Below, piece after piece: positions 1 to 8,542 of a DNA stretch of 36,245 bases; the stretch's first letter is position 1, and the number at the start of each line of letters is the position of its first letter. Origin of the DNA: Actinomycetes bacterium (GTDB lineage: Bacteria > Actinomycetota > Actinomycetes > Mycobacteriales > Mycobacteriaceae); assembly GCA_022601275.1 (NCBI GenBank), contig JAHZIT010000175.1, forward strand, positions 1 to 36,245, read 5' to 3'. Under the pieces are notes generated by a model that worked only from the letters and a program-made list of their open reading frames with translations, ran no database searches and had not been told where the DNA came from. A program made the translations under genes and the position numbers.

Positions 1-3000
1 CCACTGCTCGGGCGTACTGGCCACACCCCGATTGAGCGCGGCATCAAGCTCAGCAAGGAACAGCACCTGGAAGCCCGTGCCCGCGAATGGTCCGTCAGCG
101 GCGAAGACTTCCGCCGTCGTGGGCTTGGCCATCGTATGTTTGCTCGGCGTGCCCCCCGAGGGGGTCACGGTGTACTCGAACAGCTGAGAATCTGAGTCGA
201 TGCCGCCGCTGACGGTGTAACCCGGTCCGTCGTGGCTGAAGGGTTCGTTGGCGAAGGTCTCCCAGAAATCGTTGACTGGCTCATCGAGCCAGCCGGCCAA
301 TGCTCCCGGCTGTGTCGTCCGTGGAGACAGAATCCGCAGCGGATTGCCCGAGGCATCGTTGACGACCAGAGCCTGGAACGCGGCCGGCAGCGCCTGCTGG
401 AAGTTGGCGAAAACTTCGCTCCGCGTCACGTCAAGACCGCGGGTAGCCGAGTAGCCGCTGGCGGTCTGCACGAGATTGAACTTGATCGGCAGGGCGAACA
501 TGTCGACCTGGGTCGTGTTGGCGCCGAATGGAATATGGCCGTGGTCGTAGGTGAGCTCAAAATAGTCATAGACCGTGCCGTAGTTGGGATCGAGCTGGTA
601 GGTGGGGTCGGGCCCGGCCCAACTCCGATCATCGGCACTGATACCGATGAGGAGGGGCTCACCCATCGAGATGTACATCCGGGTGCCCTGTATCTCAGGC
701 GGAACACGCAAGCTGCGCGCTTCATCGAGGGTGAAGGACATGTTGGCGTAGTTCACCCCGTCCTTCTCGAGATGGCCCGGTGCATCGGCGGCCGTATGGT
801 CCAGCGGATGAGCCACCCCGGCCGCGTCGACCCAGGACCAAGTGCCTGGCGGCGCCTGACCCAGGATGGTCACGAATATCTCGTCGTCGAGGAAGGCCCC
901 GCCGGTGTTGTTGACCACCGACACCGGGAAAGAGCCGACCGGCGCCGACGCTGGCGGGGGCTCGGGGGCCGGCCTGGGCGTGGAATCGCTATAGACGTAG
1001 CGGGTTCCGGCACCGAAGTTGTCGAGGAAGAATGTTTCTACCGCCGCGTTGACCTCGACTCGGGAATCGCCCCATTCCGGACCCCATCCATGTGCCGGCC
1101 AATCGGAATTGATGTAGGACAGCGCCGAGACATCGTACTGTTCAACCACATCGTTCAACCGGTCCAGGTATTCGATGAAGAGGTTGGGATCACTCGCGGC
1201 CGGATTCTGAGCCGCCGACTCGGCAATCACGATCTGGTGGCCCTGTGTCCGCACAAAATCCATGGCCAATGCGAGGTTCGGGTCAATTCGTTGACCCGGC
1301 GCATTGGTGATTCCGTAGGCTTCCATGCCGACATCGTGGTTGAAGACCGAGAAGCCGACCCAGTCAACATTTTCCGGTCCCGGATATAGCCACTGTGTGT
1401 CGTTCAGTCCCCGCACGGGGTGGTAGCCGAACTCGACGTTGGTGGCCTGCGATTCGATACGATCGACGATGTGGTTGTAGGCGTCGATGAAAGCCGTGCG
1501 ATCAAGTTCGGGGTAGGCATCAGGATTGTCGAACACATTGATTCCGGCGTCGGCCTTCTCGTTGAGCCAATCGTTGACGTATTGTTCGCCTCTGTAGGCG
1601 AACAGGGGGATGCCGACCTCATATCCCACGCGGACCAGGAATTGTGTGTCAGGACGGGTGGCGATGGTTTGGGCAAAGCTGTCGATTTGGTTATCCCACA
1701 AACCGTTTCGAATATCCACTAGCGCTTCCCAGGTGGCGTTCGAGTTGTAGTCGGCGGCATTAGGATTGACCATCTGTCCGTAGCCGCCAGCCTGGACGTT
1801 GTCCTTGAGGCTCAGAGCGACCATGGCGTAGTCACCTAGATCGTTCTCGCGGACATAGTCCAAGAATTCGGCGTTGGGGCCGTCGTCGCCTTGCTCGACA
1901 GTTCCCCAGTAGAACGTGGCGTAGTGCGAGGAGCCGGCCGGAGTCAACCCCGTCCCTTCGATGAAGTCGCTGTACTCCTGCTCGAACGTCTGCCCGATCA
2001 GCATCAACGTTCGGCCGTCCGGCAAGGCGCCAAGCGGGGCGGGCGCTGCGCCGGGTTGTGGGCCGTCGACCACGGTCACGGTTAGCGTCACGGTGGCGGC
2101 ATTGCTGTTGGCGGTGCCGTCGGAGGCGGTGTAGGTGAATTCATCGGTGCCGTTGAAGTCGGCATTCGGGGTGTAGGTGAACCAGCCGTTCGGGCTGAGG
2201 TCCACCGTGCCGTGAGCCGCGCCGGAGCCAAGCGCTGCGGTGAGCACGTCAGCGTCGGGGTCGGTGTCGTTGGCCAGCACGTTACCCACCGCAATGGTGT
2301 TCTCGGGAGCGCTGAAAGCGTCATCGAGAGCTATCGGCGCACCGCCCGCACCCGGCGCAGCGTGGTCGTCGCCATCTCGGCCGTTGCGGGCCGGGCGGGT
2401 TACGACGGCACCACCGATACCCCCAAGGCCGCCCCGGTTGCCGGCACCGGCCAGACCACCGACTCCAGCCCTACCCGGTTCGCCGCCGGCGCCCCCGGTA
2501 CCGCCCTCGGGAGTGCGGGCATCGCCATCAGCGCCGTCACCGCCATCACCGGGCGCCCCGGCATTGCCGCCGGCGCCACCGTCACCGCCAACGCCGACGA
2601 CGCCGGCCCCGCCGAGCACGCTGCTCGCGCCGGCGCCGCCGGACCCGCCTAGACCACCGGCTGCCCCGTTGCCGCCCGACCCGCCGTTGCCGCCGTCACT
2701 GCCTGCGACGGTAGCGTCGGCCCCGTCGGCGCCGTTGCCGCCGTTGCCGCCAGCCCCTCCGGGGCCCCCGGCCCCACCATGTCCGCCGCGGCCGAACCAG
2801 AAGCTGCCGGATCCACCGGCACCGCCGGAACCGCCGTTGCCGCCCACAGTGCCGTTGGTGCCGGATGCACCAGGGGCACTCCCGTCCATGCCGTGTCTGC
2901 CGGAAGCGCCCGACCCGCCGACGCCGCCAGATCCACCGCGGCCACCGAAAAACCCAGCGCTACCGCCGTTCCCGCCGTCTCCGCCCGCGCCCCCGGGGGT

Positions 3001-3993
3001 GTCCGCCGCCCTGCCGGCTCCACCGTCGCCGCCGTTGCCGAAGAACCGCCCGCCGTTGCCGCCGTTGCCGCCGTTGAAGCCGGCGCCGCCATCGCCGAAC
3101 CACCCGGCAGAGCCGCCATGGCAGGCCGTGTTGCCCGTGCATGTGGCTGCATCCCAGCTGAATCCGTTGCCCCACAACAACCCAGCGTCGGGGTGCTCGG
3201 CAGTACCGTGGCCAATCAGCCAAAGAGCATCATCCACCACGGGGGCGGCTGCGGCCGAACCGACAGGGTTCGCCGCCACCGAGGGCGCTGCAGGCTTCGT
3301 GTCGTCCAGTCCAGCGGTGGCTCGAGCATTGCCGACCTCACGACGCGCGTAGGCTGCCGCGGCCCAGTCAAGCGGGTCTGCCACCGGGGCGGCCGGACCA
3401 TCACCAGAATCGCTGCCCTCCAACGTGTTAGCGGCAGCCCTGGGCGCAACCGGAACCACATCATCGGCTGTGGAAAAATCATCAGCGGCCGAAATCTCGG
3501 CCAAACCGGAGTCATCCACGCCTCGGGGCCCATCCGAAATCGGCACGTCGGAGCGGTCATCTGGCACCGAGTCCCCGTGCGCCGAGGCGAAGGCATCCGA
3601 CCTGTCGGTATTCGGTATATCGGTGGAAGCTCCGCTTCTGGGTTCCGACGATGAGCCGGCCACTTCCGAGGACGCACTTCCGGTCCCGCTCGCGGCGTCT
3701 GACTCGCTGGTGTCTGACTCGCTGGTGTCTGACTCGCTGGTGTCTGACTCGCTGGTGTCCGAAGAGGAGGCGGCACTAGGCGGGCCCGATCGCGGCGAGG
3801 GGCCCGAGGAATTCGAACCCGACGAATTCGAACCCGACGAATTCGAACCCGAGGAATTCGAATCGGTTGTATCAGCGAAGGCGACCGCCGGCAGCGAGGC
3901 GATCGCCATGCCGACGCCCAACGCTACAGCTAGTGCGCCGACCCGCCCGACATGTCTGGAATAGCCTGAATGATGCCCGGACTGAAAGAACAT
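1..3993 (-). CDS. Large secreted PGRS-like protein with GH26-like and GH64-like glycanase domains (3' end outside window)
   Basis: The reading frame stays open from an ATG at 3993 to the left edge (1331 codons), so the C-terminus is missing. Domains: a signal peptide with a GRVGALAVALGVG core, cleaved near AFA-D (residue 40); four SNSSG repeats and four SESDT repeats (about 43-100); a long low-complexity stretch; a PGRS-like GGxGG region (about 288-550); one cadherin/VCBS-like repeat containing NVLANDTDPD (about 552-630); a GH26-like barrel (about 648-995) with candidate acid/base E792 (VRVGYE) and nucleophile E925 (IVIAES); then a GH64/thaumatin-like beta-1,3-glucanase domain from about 1017 (VVNNTGG, YDYFELTYDHG, FGANTTQVDMF). 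The inferred role is degradation of beta-glucan or mannan outside the cell or at the surface. The start is fixed by frame: the closer ATG at 3953 hits a stop after seven codons. It is divergent from the LysR gene, a possible regulator. Domain calls come from motifs recalled by eye. Confidence 0.85.
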   Translation of the reverse strand, partial: MFFQSGHHSGYSRHVGRVGALAVALGVGMAIASLPAVAFADTTDSNSSGSNSSGSNSSGSNSSGPSPRSGPPSAASSSDTSESDTSESDTSESDTSESDAASGTGSASSEVAGSSSEPRSGASTDIPNTDRSDAFASAHGDSVPDDRSDVPISDGPRGVDDSGLAEISAADDFSTADDVVPVAPRAAANTLEGSDSGDGPAAPVADPLDWAAAAYARREVGNARATAGLDDTKPAAPSVAANPVGSAAAAPVVDDALWLIGHGTAEHPDAGLLWGNGFSWDAATCTGNTACHGGSAGWFGDGGAGFNGGNGGNGGRFFGNGGDGGAGRAADTPGGAGGDGGNGGSAGFFGGRGGSGGVGGSGASGRHGMDGSAPGASGTNGTVGGNGGSGGAGGSGSFWFGRGGHGGAGGPGGAGGNGGNGADGADATVAGSDGGNGGSGGNGAAGGLGGSGGAGASSVLGGAGVVGVGGDGGAGGNAGAPGDGGDGADGDARTPEGGTGGAGGEPGRAGVGGLAGAGNRGGLGGIGGAVVTRPARNGRDGDDHAAPGAGGAPIALDDAFSAPENTIAVGNVLANDTDPDADVLTAALGSGAAHGTVDLSPNGWFTYTPNADFNGTDEFTYTASDGTANSNAATVTLTVTVVDGPQPGAAPAPLGALPDGRTLMLIGQTFEQEYSDFIEGTGLTPAGSSHYATFYWGTVEQGDDGPNAEFLDYVRENDLGDYAMVALSLKDNVQAGGYGQMVNPNAADYNSNATWEALVDIRNGLWDNQIDSFAQTIATRPDTQFLVRVGYEVGIPLFAYRGEQYVNDWLNEKADAGINVFDNPDAYPELDRTAFIDAYNHIVDRIESQATNVEFGYHPVRGLNDTQWLYPGPENVDWVGFSVFNHDVGMEAYGITNAPGQRIDPNLALAMDFVRTQGHQIVIAESAAQNPAASDPNLFIEYLDRLNDVVEQYDVSALSYINSDWPAHGWGPEWGDSRVEVNAAVETFFLDNFGAGTRYVYSDSTPRPAPEPPPASAPVGSFPVSVVNNTGGAFLDDEIFVTILGQAPPGTWSWVDAAGVAHPLDHTAADAPGHLEKDGVNYANMSFTLDEARSLRVPPEIQGTRMYISMGEPLLIGISADDRSWAGPDPTYQLDPNYGTVYDYFELTYDHGHIPFGANTTQVDMFALPIKFNLVQTASGYSATRGLDVTRSEVFANFQQALPAAFQALVVNDASGNPLRILSPRTTQPGALAGWLDEPVNDFWETFANEPFSHDGPGYTVSGGIDSDSQLFEYTVTPSGGTPSKHTMAKPTTAEVFAADGPFAGTGFQVLFLAELDAALNRGVASTPEQW
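3697..3756. repeat. Four perfect 15-bp tandem repeats encoding SESDT
   Basis: GTCTGACTCGCTGGT is present four times without any mismatch, followed by a degenerate fifth part. On the minus strand it reads as an acidic/serine SESDT repeat. Exact DNA identity, not only protein similarity, points to recent expansion. Confidence 0.92.
3809..3863. repeat. 15-bp tandem repeats encoding SNSSG
   Basis: The unit GAATTCGAACCCGAC is repeated head to tail, three full copies plus a partial one, with one or two substitutions in the later copies. On the minus strand it encodes repeated SNSSG just after the signal peptide of the secreted glycanase. Such a linker could lengthen or shorten in whole codons by slippage. 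Confidence 0.9.
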
Positions 3994-4048
3994 CCGCCCA
4001 TCACAGCAACACGCAGTGATCTAGTCCAACGGCTAATTGCGATCTTTT

Positions 4049-4067
4049 TTATCTACTCAATTGATAA
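4049..4067. promoter_or_regulatory. LysR-type operator dyad between divergent genes
   Basis: TTATC-N9-GATAA is an exact inverted repeat and contains the ATC-N9-GAT (T-N11-A) form typical of LysR-family recognition boxes. It lies in the 84-bp divergent intergenic region and overlaps the candidate -10 of the LysR gene, which fits negative autoregulation with control of the divergent secreted glycanase. Confidence 0.6.
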
Positions 4068-4070
4068 CGT
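4065..4070 (+). promoter_or_regulatory. -10 element TAACGT for leaderless LysR mRNA
   Basis: TAACGT (TANNNT) ends 7 nt before the ATG at 4078 and no Shine-Dalgarno sequence is seen, so transcription would begin at or next to the start codon. This supports 4078 over the in-frame ATG at 3970. Confidence 0.5.
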
Positions 4071-4077
4071 GGCAAAC

Positions 4078-4980
4078 ATGGAACTGCGCCAACTCGAGTA
4101 CTTCATCGCCGTGGCCAGTGAGATGAACTTCTCCCGGGCCGCGCAACGGGTCCGCGTCGTCCAATCCGCGCTGTCGACATCGGTGGGCAAGCTGGAAAAA
4201 GAACTCGGCGTAGAACTCTTCGACCGATCCAGGCAGCAGATCACGATCACCCCTGCAGGTGAGCTGTTCCGGGAACACGCGCGCCGGGTGATCCACACCG
4301 CGCGCCTGGCGAAGGACTCGATCGCCGACTACCGCGGCCAGCTGTCAGGAATCGTTGAGTTCGGATCACTCATCTCCTTCAGCACGCTCGATGTGCCCGA
4401 AATCCTGGGGAACTTTCACCGCGATTACCCGCTTGTCCAAATCAGATTGCGGAACACCCTGCCTGGGCGGGCAGCGCATCTGACCGCGATTGCCGACGGT
4501 TCACTCGACCTGGCTTTGGTATCAGCGCCGGATCGCTGCCCCGCCAGCATAGAGATGCGGTTGCTGGCCAAGGAGCCGATGCTTTTTGTCTGCCGCCCCG
4601 ACCATCGCCTGGCCCAGCGCGAACACATCGACATCGCCGAACTGGCCGAGGAAGACCTCCTAGGTTTTCCCACTGACGTCGGACTGCGGCGCGTCGTCGA
4701 GAATGCCTTCGCCGACTCTGGTATCACCCCCCGCACCCCCTATGAAGTGCCGGTCGACCTGTCCTTGGCGGCTCGTTTGGTGCGACATGGATTGGGCAGC
4801 ATCTTCCTGCCTGCCAGCGAAACTGGCCGTTGTCAGGATCTGAATGCGGTACCTGTCCTGCCGGTCGTGCACTGGACGATTTTCCTCGCCTGGGCCAGGC
4901 ATGAGCAGTTGGGACCCGCCACCGCCAAATTCGCCGAGCTGCTTCTCGCAGCAGCCGATAATGACCTCCATGACGAGTGA
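4078..4980 (+). CDS. LysR-family transcriptional regulator
   Basis: A 300-residue protein of normal LysR length. Residues 1-60 form the winged helix-turn-helix (MELRQLEYFIAVASEMNFSR, then the LSTSVGKLEKELGVELFDRS recognition and wing region). The rest is a periplasmic-binding-protein-like effector domain (VEFGSLIS start, LDLALVS, GLGSIFLPAS). It would act as a cytoplasmic effector-responsive DNA-binding tetramer. The start at 4078 is the canonical LysR N-terminus; a longer in-frame start at 3970 would add 36 unrelated residues and run into the divergent gene. The overlapping dyad at 4049-4067 suggests autoregulation. Candidate targets are the divergent secreted glycanase and, less likely, the downstream membrane protein and transporter. 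The effector is unknown. Confidence 0.93.
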   Translation: MELRQLEYFIAVASEMNFSRAAQRVRVVQSALSTSVGKLEKELGVELFDRSRQQITITPAGELFREHARRVIHTARLAKDSIADYRGQLSGIVEFGSLISFSTLDVPEILGNFHRDYPLVQIRLRNTLPGRAAHLTAIADGSLDLALVSAPDRCPASIEMRLLAKEPMLFVCRPDHRLAQREHIDIAELAEEDLLGFPTDVGLRRVVENAFADSGITPRTPYEVPVDLSLAARLVRHGLGSIFLPASETGRCQDLNAVPVLPVVHWTIFLAWARHEQLGPATAKFAELLLAAADNDLHDE

Positions 4981-5203
4981 AAACGCCTGGCGCAAAAGCG
5001 ATAACCCATCGAACGCGTTGAACCACGTCGCGAATCCCGCTGATCCTCTGAGAAGTCCGCTGTCGGAGGGCGATTCGATAACCTAAGGCGCGCAACAAGA
5101 GCCGGGGGACCTGATCAAAGAGCTCCGCCTGAACACGGTCTCGCCGTATTCTTGGGTTAATGGTTTGATCCGGTGCAAGATCGTCGGGACAGGGGGATGT
5201 CGC

Positions 5204-5842
5204 ATGAACGGGCAAGCCGTGGACGGTTCGCGGATCACCGATTCACTGATTCGTAGCGCGGGTATCGCCGGGATCGTTGGTGGCATCGCGGTTGCGCTCG
5301 CCTATCTCACGCATCCGAATTCGGCGCCTCCCGACACCGTTGCCAGTACTGGATGGATATGGATCCACGTCGGCTTCATGGTTTCGCTGGTAGCCGGCAT
5401 CTTTCTGTTGATTGCGTTGCTCGGCGCCTACCTGCGCGCGGGCGGCGGATACGTTGGATTCACCGGATTCGCTTTAGCGCTGCTCAGCATGCTGTTCATC
5501 TTCGGCCTGGACTATTCCGAAGTTTTCATCTTTCCGACGCTCGCCGTCGAGTACCCGCAAGTTGTCGAACATTATGGGGACGGCACGTCGATGCCGTCGG
5601 TGGCTTTCGCGTTCCCGGTGTCGGGCGTCCTCTTCGTGGTCGGATTCGTGCTCTTCTCGTGGGCGCTCTACCGAAAGTCAACCGTCGACTCGGGCGCCGC
5701 CATCGTCACGATTGTCGGCACCATCGTGTTCGGGATCGGGTTGAGCGGTTTGGTGCCGATGACCGTGGTCCGCATCGGGGCGGTCATTTTCGGAGCTGGT
5801 CTCGCGTGGCTCGGCGTCAGTCTTTTCCGCCGGCACCGGTAA
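5204..5842 (+). CDS. Integral membrane protein of unknown function
   Basis: 212 residues, mostly hydrophobic, with about six predicted membrane segments (GIAGIVGGIAVALAYL; IHVGFMVSLVAGIFLLIALLGAYL; FALALLSMLFIFGLDYS; VSGVLFVVGFVLFSWALY; IVTIVGTIVFGIGLSGLV; IGAVIFGAGLAWLGVSLF) and a basic C-terminal tail (FRRHR). No family was recognised. The start is the ATG at 5204, with AGGGGG seven bases upstream; an in-frame upstream start at 5165 lacks a ribosome site. The preceding 223 bp (4981-5203) holds no gene; TATTCT near 5147 is a weak -10 candidate. It is followed after 31 bp by an MHS transporter in the same direction, so the two may be co-transcribed. Confidence 0.8.
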   Translation: MNGQAVDGSRITDSLIRSAGIAGIVGGIAVALAYLTHPNSAPPDTVASTGWIWIHVGFMVSLVAGIFLLIALLGAYLRAGGGYVGFTGFALALLSMLFIFGLDYSEVFIFPTLAVEYPQVVEHYGDGTSMPSVAFAFPVSGVLFVVGFVLFSWALYRKSTVDSGAAIVTIVGTIVFGIGLSGLVPMTVVRIGAVIFGAGLAWLGVSLFRRHR

Positions 5843-5873
5843 TGCCGCTTCTCGGCAGTCACATGGAACGGGT

Positions 5874-7229
5874 ATGGGAGCAGGAGCGGTTCGCGGGCGA
5901 GAATCTGATCGGGACGACCCCGATCCAGCAGGAGTAGGCACGGCCGGCGCGCAACGGCGAATCTCCCTGGCCGGCTACGTCGGTTCGGCTATCGAGTTCT
6001 ACGACTTCTTCATCTACGGCACTGCTGCAGCCCTGGTGTTCCCCGCGGTGTTCTTTCCCGAGCTGGGGCGCGTGATGGCAATTACCGCGTCGCTGGGAGC
6101 GTTTGCAGCGGCATTCCTGATGCGGCCGGTTGGCGCCGCGGTCTTCGGGCACTTCGGTGACCGGATCGGTCGTAAACAAACCCTGGTCGTCACGCTCATG
6201 CTGATGGGCGGCGCCACCGTGGGGGTCGGTCTCATCCCGAGCACGGCGAGTATCGGCATTGCTGCGCCGCTGTTGTTGATCGGCCTTCGTCTGGTGCAGG
6301 GGTTCGCCGTCGGGGGTGAGTGGGCAGGTGCGGTGCTGTTGAGCGCCGAGCACGCGCCGGTGGCAAGACGCGGTTTCTACGGGATGTTCACCCAGCTGGG
6401 CCTCGGTACGGCGCTGGTGCTCTCCAACCTCGTCTTCCTGCTGGTGTACTCCGCGTTCGGGGGCGCGGGGTCGGCTTTCCTGCAGTGGGGATGGCGAATC
6501 CCCTTCCTGCTCAGCGCAGTGCTCATCGCCACCGCGCTGTATGTGCGGCTGAAGGTCCAGGAATCTCCGGTGCGTACCGAGAAAACAGCACCCCCTAGCC
6601 ACGCAGGGGCACCTCTGGCCGCCGTGATTCGTCTGCAGGGCGGCCACGTGCTGTTGGCGGGCGGGGCGGCGATCTGCGCCCCGATGCTGGCGTTTCAAGC
6701 GGGAACGTTCTTCACCCACTACGCCGCCGCCCACATGGACTACTCCTTGACCCTGGTGCTTCTGGTGGGCGTTTTCGGCGGGCTGTTCGCCATCGTCTTT
6801 GCGGCCGCCTCGGCGGTCCTCAGCGATACCTACGGGCGGCGACGCACCATCATCTGCGGCGTAGCGCTGGCCACGCCTTGGTCATTTGCCGTTTTCCCGG
6901 TGATCGAAACAAACAACCACATGGTGTTCGGCGCGGCGATAGTTGCGACCTATGCCCTCGCCGGTACGTGCATGGGCCCGCTTGCCGCATTTATCCCAGA
7001 AATCTTCGCCGCGCCGTACCGCTACACGGGGACGGCACTGTCGCAGACTGCGGGCGTCTTGGTCGGCGGTGCGCTACCACCGGTCTTGTCGCCGACATTG
7101 TTCGCGTCCTTCGGGGGTTGGGCTGTGGCTGCGATGATGGGCGGCCTGGCCTTGGTCAACCTTGTCTGCGTCGCCGCGCTGCCTGAGACCAGCGGGCGGA
7201 GACTGGGCCGAAGGCCTACTCCCCGGTGA
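5874..7229 (+). CDS. MFS transporter of the metabolite:H+ symporter (MHS) group
   Basis: 451 residues with twelve expected membrane segments. The MHS signature is clear: VGSAIEFYDFFIYGTAAALVF in segment 1, the loop GHFGDRIGRKQTLV, LRLVQGFAVGGEWAGA, and the second-half loop SDTYGRRRTI. MHS proteins (ShiA, KgtP and ProP are relatives) import organic acids, aromatic acids or osmolytes by proton symport; the substrate cannot be told here. The start at 5874 follows GGAACGGG directly. The last 14 bases overlap the 3' end of the opposite-strand enoyl-CoA isomerase gene. Confidence 0.9.
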   Translation: MGAGAVRGRESDRDDPDPAGVGTAGAQRRISLAGYVGSAIEFYDFFIYGTAAALVFPAVFFPELGRVMAITASLGAFAAAFLMRPVGAAVFGHFGDRIGRKQTLVVTLMLMGGATVGVGLIPSTASIGIAAPLLLIGLRLVQGFAVGGEWAGAVLLSAEHAPVARRGFYGMFTQLGLGTALVLSNLVFLLVYSAFGGAGSAFLQWGWRIPFLLSAVLIATALYVRLKVQESPVRTEKTAPPSHAGAPLAAVIRLQGGHVLLAGGAAICAPMLAFQAGTFFTHYAAAHMDYSLTLVLLVGVFGGLFAIVFAAASAVLSDTYGRRRTIICGVALATPWSFAVFPVIETNNHMVFGAAIVATYALAGTCMGPLAAFIPEIFAAPYRYTGTALSQTAGVLVGGALPPVLSPTLFASFGGWAVAAMMGGLALVNLVCVAALPETSGRRLGRRPTPR

Positions 7230-8040
7230 AGTTCGGCTGCCGCTTTTCGAACATGGCGGTGATGCCCTCGGTCAAGTCTCTGGACGCAAGGAACGCGGAG
7301 TTCCACGCTGCGACGTAGCGCAGGCTGGCCGACACCGCAGCGGTGCGTTGCTCGTCTAGTACGTCCTTGATGCCGTTGACCACCAGCGGAGGGTTGGCGG
7401 CAATCTCGGAGGCGGTGGCGCGCGCCGCGACCAGCGAGGACTCAGGGTCGGGGTAGACATCGTTGACCAGGCCGATCTTCTCGGCGCGGGCAGCGTCGAT
7501 GTCCTTGCCCGTCAGCGCCAGTTCGCGGAGATGCCCGTCGGACACGATGAGCGGCAGCCGGGCCAGCGAGCCGACGTCGGCGACGATCGCGAGCTTGACC
7601 TCCCGCACCGAGAACTTCGCATCGGCGCTCGCGTAGCGGATGTCGACGGCCGAGATCAGGTCGACGCCGCCGCCGATGCACCATCCGTGCACCGAGGCGA
7701 TCGTCGGTGTGCGACAGTCCGCCACCGCGGTGATGGCCTGTTGCATGCTCGTGAGTTCGGCGTGGAACTCCGCGCGCGGTTTGGCCAGCGCGCCGTCGGC
7801 GAGCATCGGCGACAGTGTGCCCCCCATCGCTGCGAGGTCGAGGCCGTAACTGAAGTTACGGCCCGATCCGGTCAGAACGATCGCCCGGACTTCGGGGTCG
7901 GCGTCCAGATCGGCGAATACCAACGGCAGTTCGGCCCAGAATGCCGGACCCATTGCGTTGCCCTTGCCCGGGCCGATCAGCGTCACCTCGGCGACGCGGT
8001 CGGCGATGTCGACGGTGACCGATTCGTAGGAGCTGCCCAT
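7216..8040 (-). CDS. echA21: EchA21-like crotonase, probable delta(3,5)-delta(2,4)-dienoyl-CoA isomerase
   Basis: 274 residues, a single crotonase domain. The oxyanion-hole segments are RNFSYGLDL (about 61-69) and HGWCIGGGVDL (about 118-128). Three acidic residues match the dienoyl-CoA isomerase (ECH1) set: D127 in GVDL, E147 in VREVKL and D155 in IVADVG. The inferred role is shifting double bonds so that odd-position unsaturated fatty acids can enter beta-oxidation. The start is the ATG at 8040, 8 nt after a TAGCCT hexamer; a TTG two codons upstream is less likely. The gene product and the nearby HisC2 are neighbours in M. tuberculosis (Rv3774, Rv3772), from memory. The 3' end overlaps the convergent transporter. 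Confidence 0.88.
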   Translation of the reverse strand: MGSSYESVTVDIADRVAEVTLIGPGKGNAMGPAFWAELPLVFADLDADPEVRAIVLTGSGRNFSYGLDLAAMGGTLSPMLADGALAKPRAEFHAELTSMQQAITAVADCRTPTIASVHGWCIGGGVDLISAVDIRYASADAKFSVREVKLAIVADVGSLARLPLIVSDGHLRELALTGKDIDAARAEKIGLVNDVYPDPESSLVAARATASEIAANPPLVVNGIKDVLDEQRTAAVSASLRYVAAWNSAFLASRDLTEGITAMFEKRQPNFTGE

Positions 8041-8048
8041 GGACAACG

Positions 8049-8054
8049 AGGCTA
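8049..8054 (-). promoter_or_regulatory. -10 element TAGCCT upstream of echA21
   Basis: Read on the minus strand, TAGCCT (TANNNT) ends 8 nt before the ATG at 8040. No ribosome-binding site is seen, in keeping with a leaderless transcript. Confidence 0.4.
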
Positions 8055-8091
8055 GCCACTCACCACGGCGCGTCGGCCATCAGGTCGGCGG

Positions 8092-8535
8092 CTAGCCGCC
8101 CATCAGGACGTCGCTGACTCGGGCGCTGGGGAGGAACTGGCAGGCCGCGTCCGCCAGGATCTGCCCGACGAACTCGCCGTTGGGTCCCAGCGGGTTGTTT
8201 TCCTGGGCGAGGACCTCGCGCACCACCGCCACCCGAGTGGCCTCATCGAGCTCGTTGTATTCCGTGCACCTCATGGTCAGCGCGTTCGCCGGGGCGGGAA
8301 CTTCAGGGATGTCGGTGTCGCGCGTGGGCAGCGGGATGTTGGGGAGCGTGATCTCGGGCAGTCCCGGGATGGACGGGGCACGATTATCGGGCGTCGGCGC
8401 GGAGGTCAACGGTGGGCCCGGCTGGGTCGTCTGCGCTACGGATCCCTCAGTGGTGCGCTGGCATGCGGTCGTCATACCGAGAACCACGCCGAATCCGACC
8501 AGGGTCGCCGCCGCCGCCCGTGCACGCGTCTTCAT
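8092..8535 (-). CDS. Small putative lipoprotein, mycobacterial, unknown function
   Basis: 147 residues. The N-terminus is KTRARA followed by a hydrophobic stretch ending GMTTAC; C25 may be lipidated although the -3 Thr is atypical for a lipobox. A Pro/Thr-rich linker (about 32-75) leads to a small C-terminal domain with two cysteines (MRCTEY, AACQFLP) that may form a disulfide. The start is taken as ATG 8535, which has TATCGT 7 nt upstream; a GTG at 8544 is possible. It sits between EchA21 and the GXWXG protein, 18 bp after the latter. Function unknown; probably exported. Confidence 0.75.
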   Translation of the reverse strand: MKTRARAAAATLVGFGVVLGMTTACQRTTEGSVAQTTQPGPPLTSAPTPDNRAPSIPGLPEITLPNIPLPTRDTDIPEVPAPANALTMRCTEYNELDEATRVAVVREVLAQENNPLGPNGEFVGQILADAACQFLPSARVSDVLMGG

Positions 8536-8542
8536 TCCCGCC

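Noticed and set aside
232..1389. 385-codon open frame on the plus strand
   Set aside because: It lies opposite the GH64/GH26 coding region, whose domains are recognisable on the minus strand. The long plus frame is a by-product of high GC at third positions.
2240..3352. Long proline/alanine-rich plus-strand frames
   Set aside because: They are the antisense of the GGxGG repeats of the PGRS-like region.
3809..3863. TCGAAC sequences as LexA boxes
   Set aside because: Only the left half-site occurs, repeated as part of a coding tandem repeat; no GTTCGA partner is found at the right spacing.
3970..4077. Upstream in-frame start for the LysR gene
   Set aside because: It would add residues before the canonical LysR N-terminus, cover the operator dyad and overlap the start of the divergent gene.
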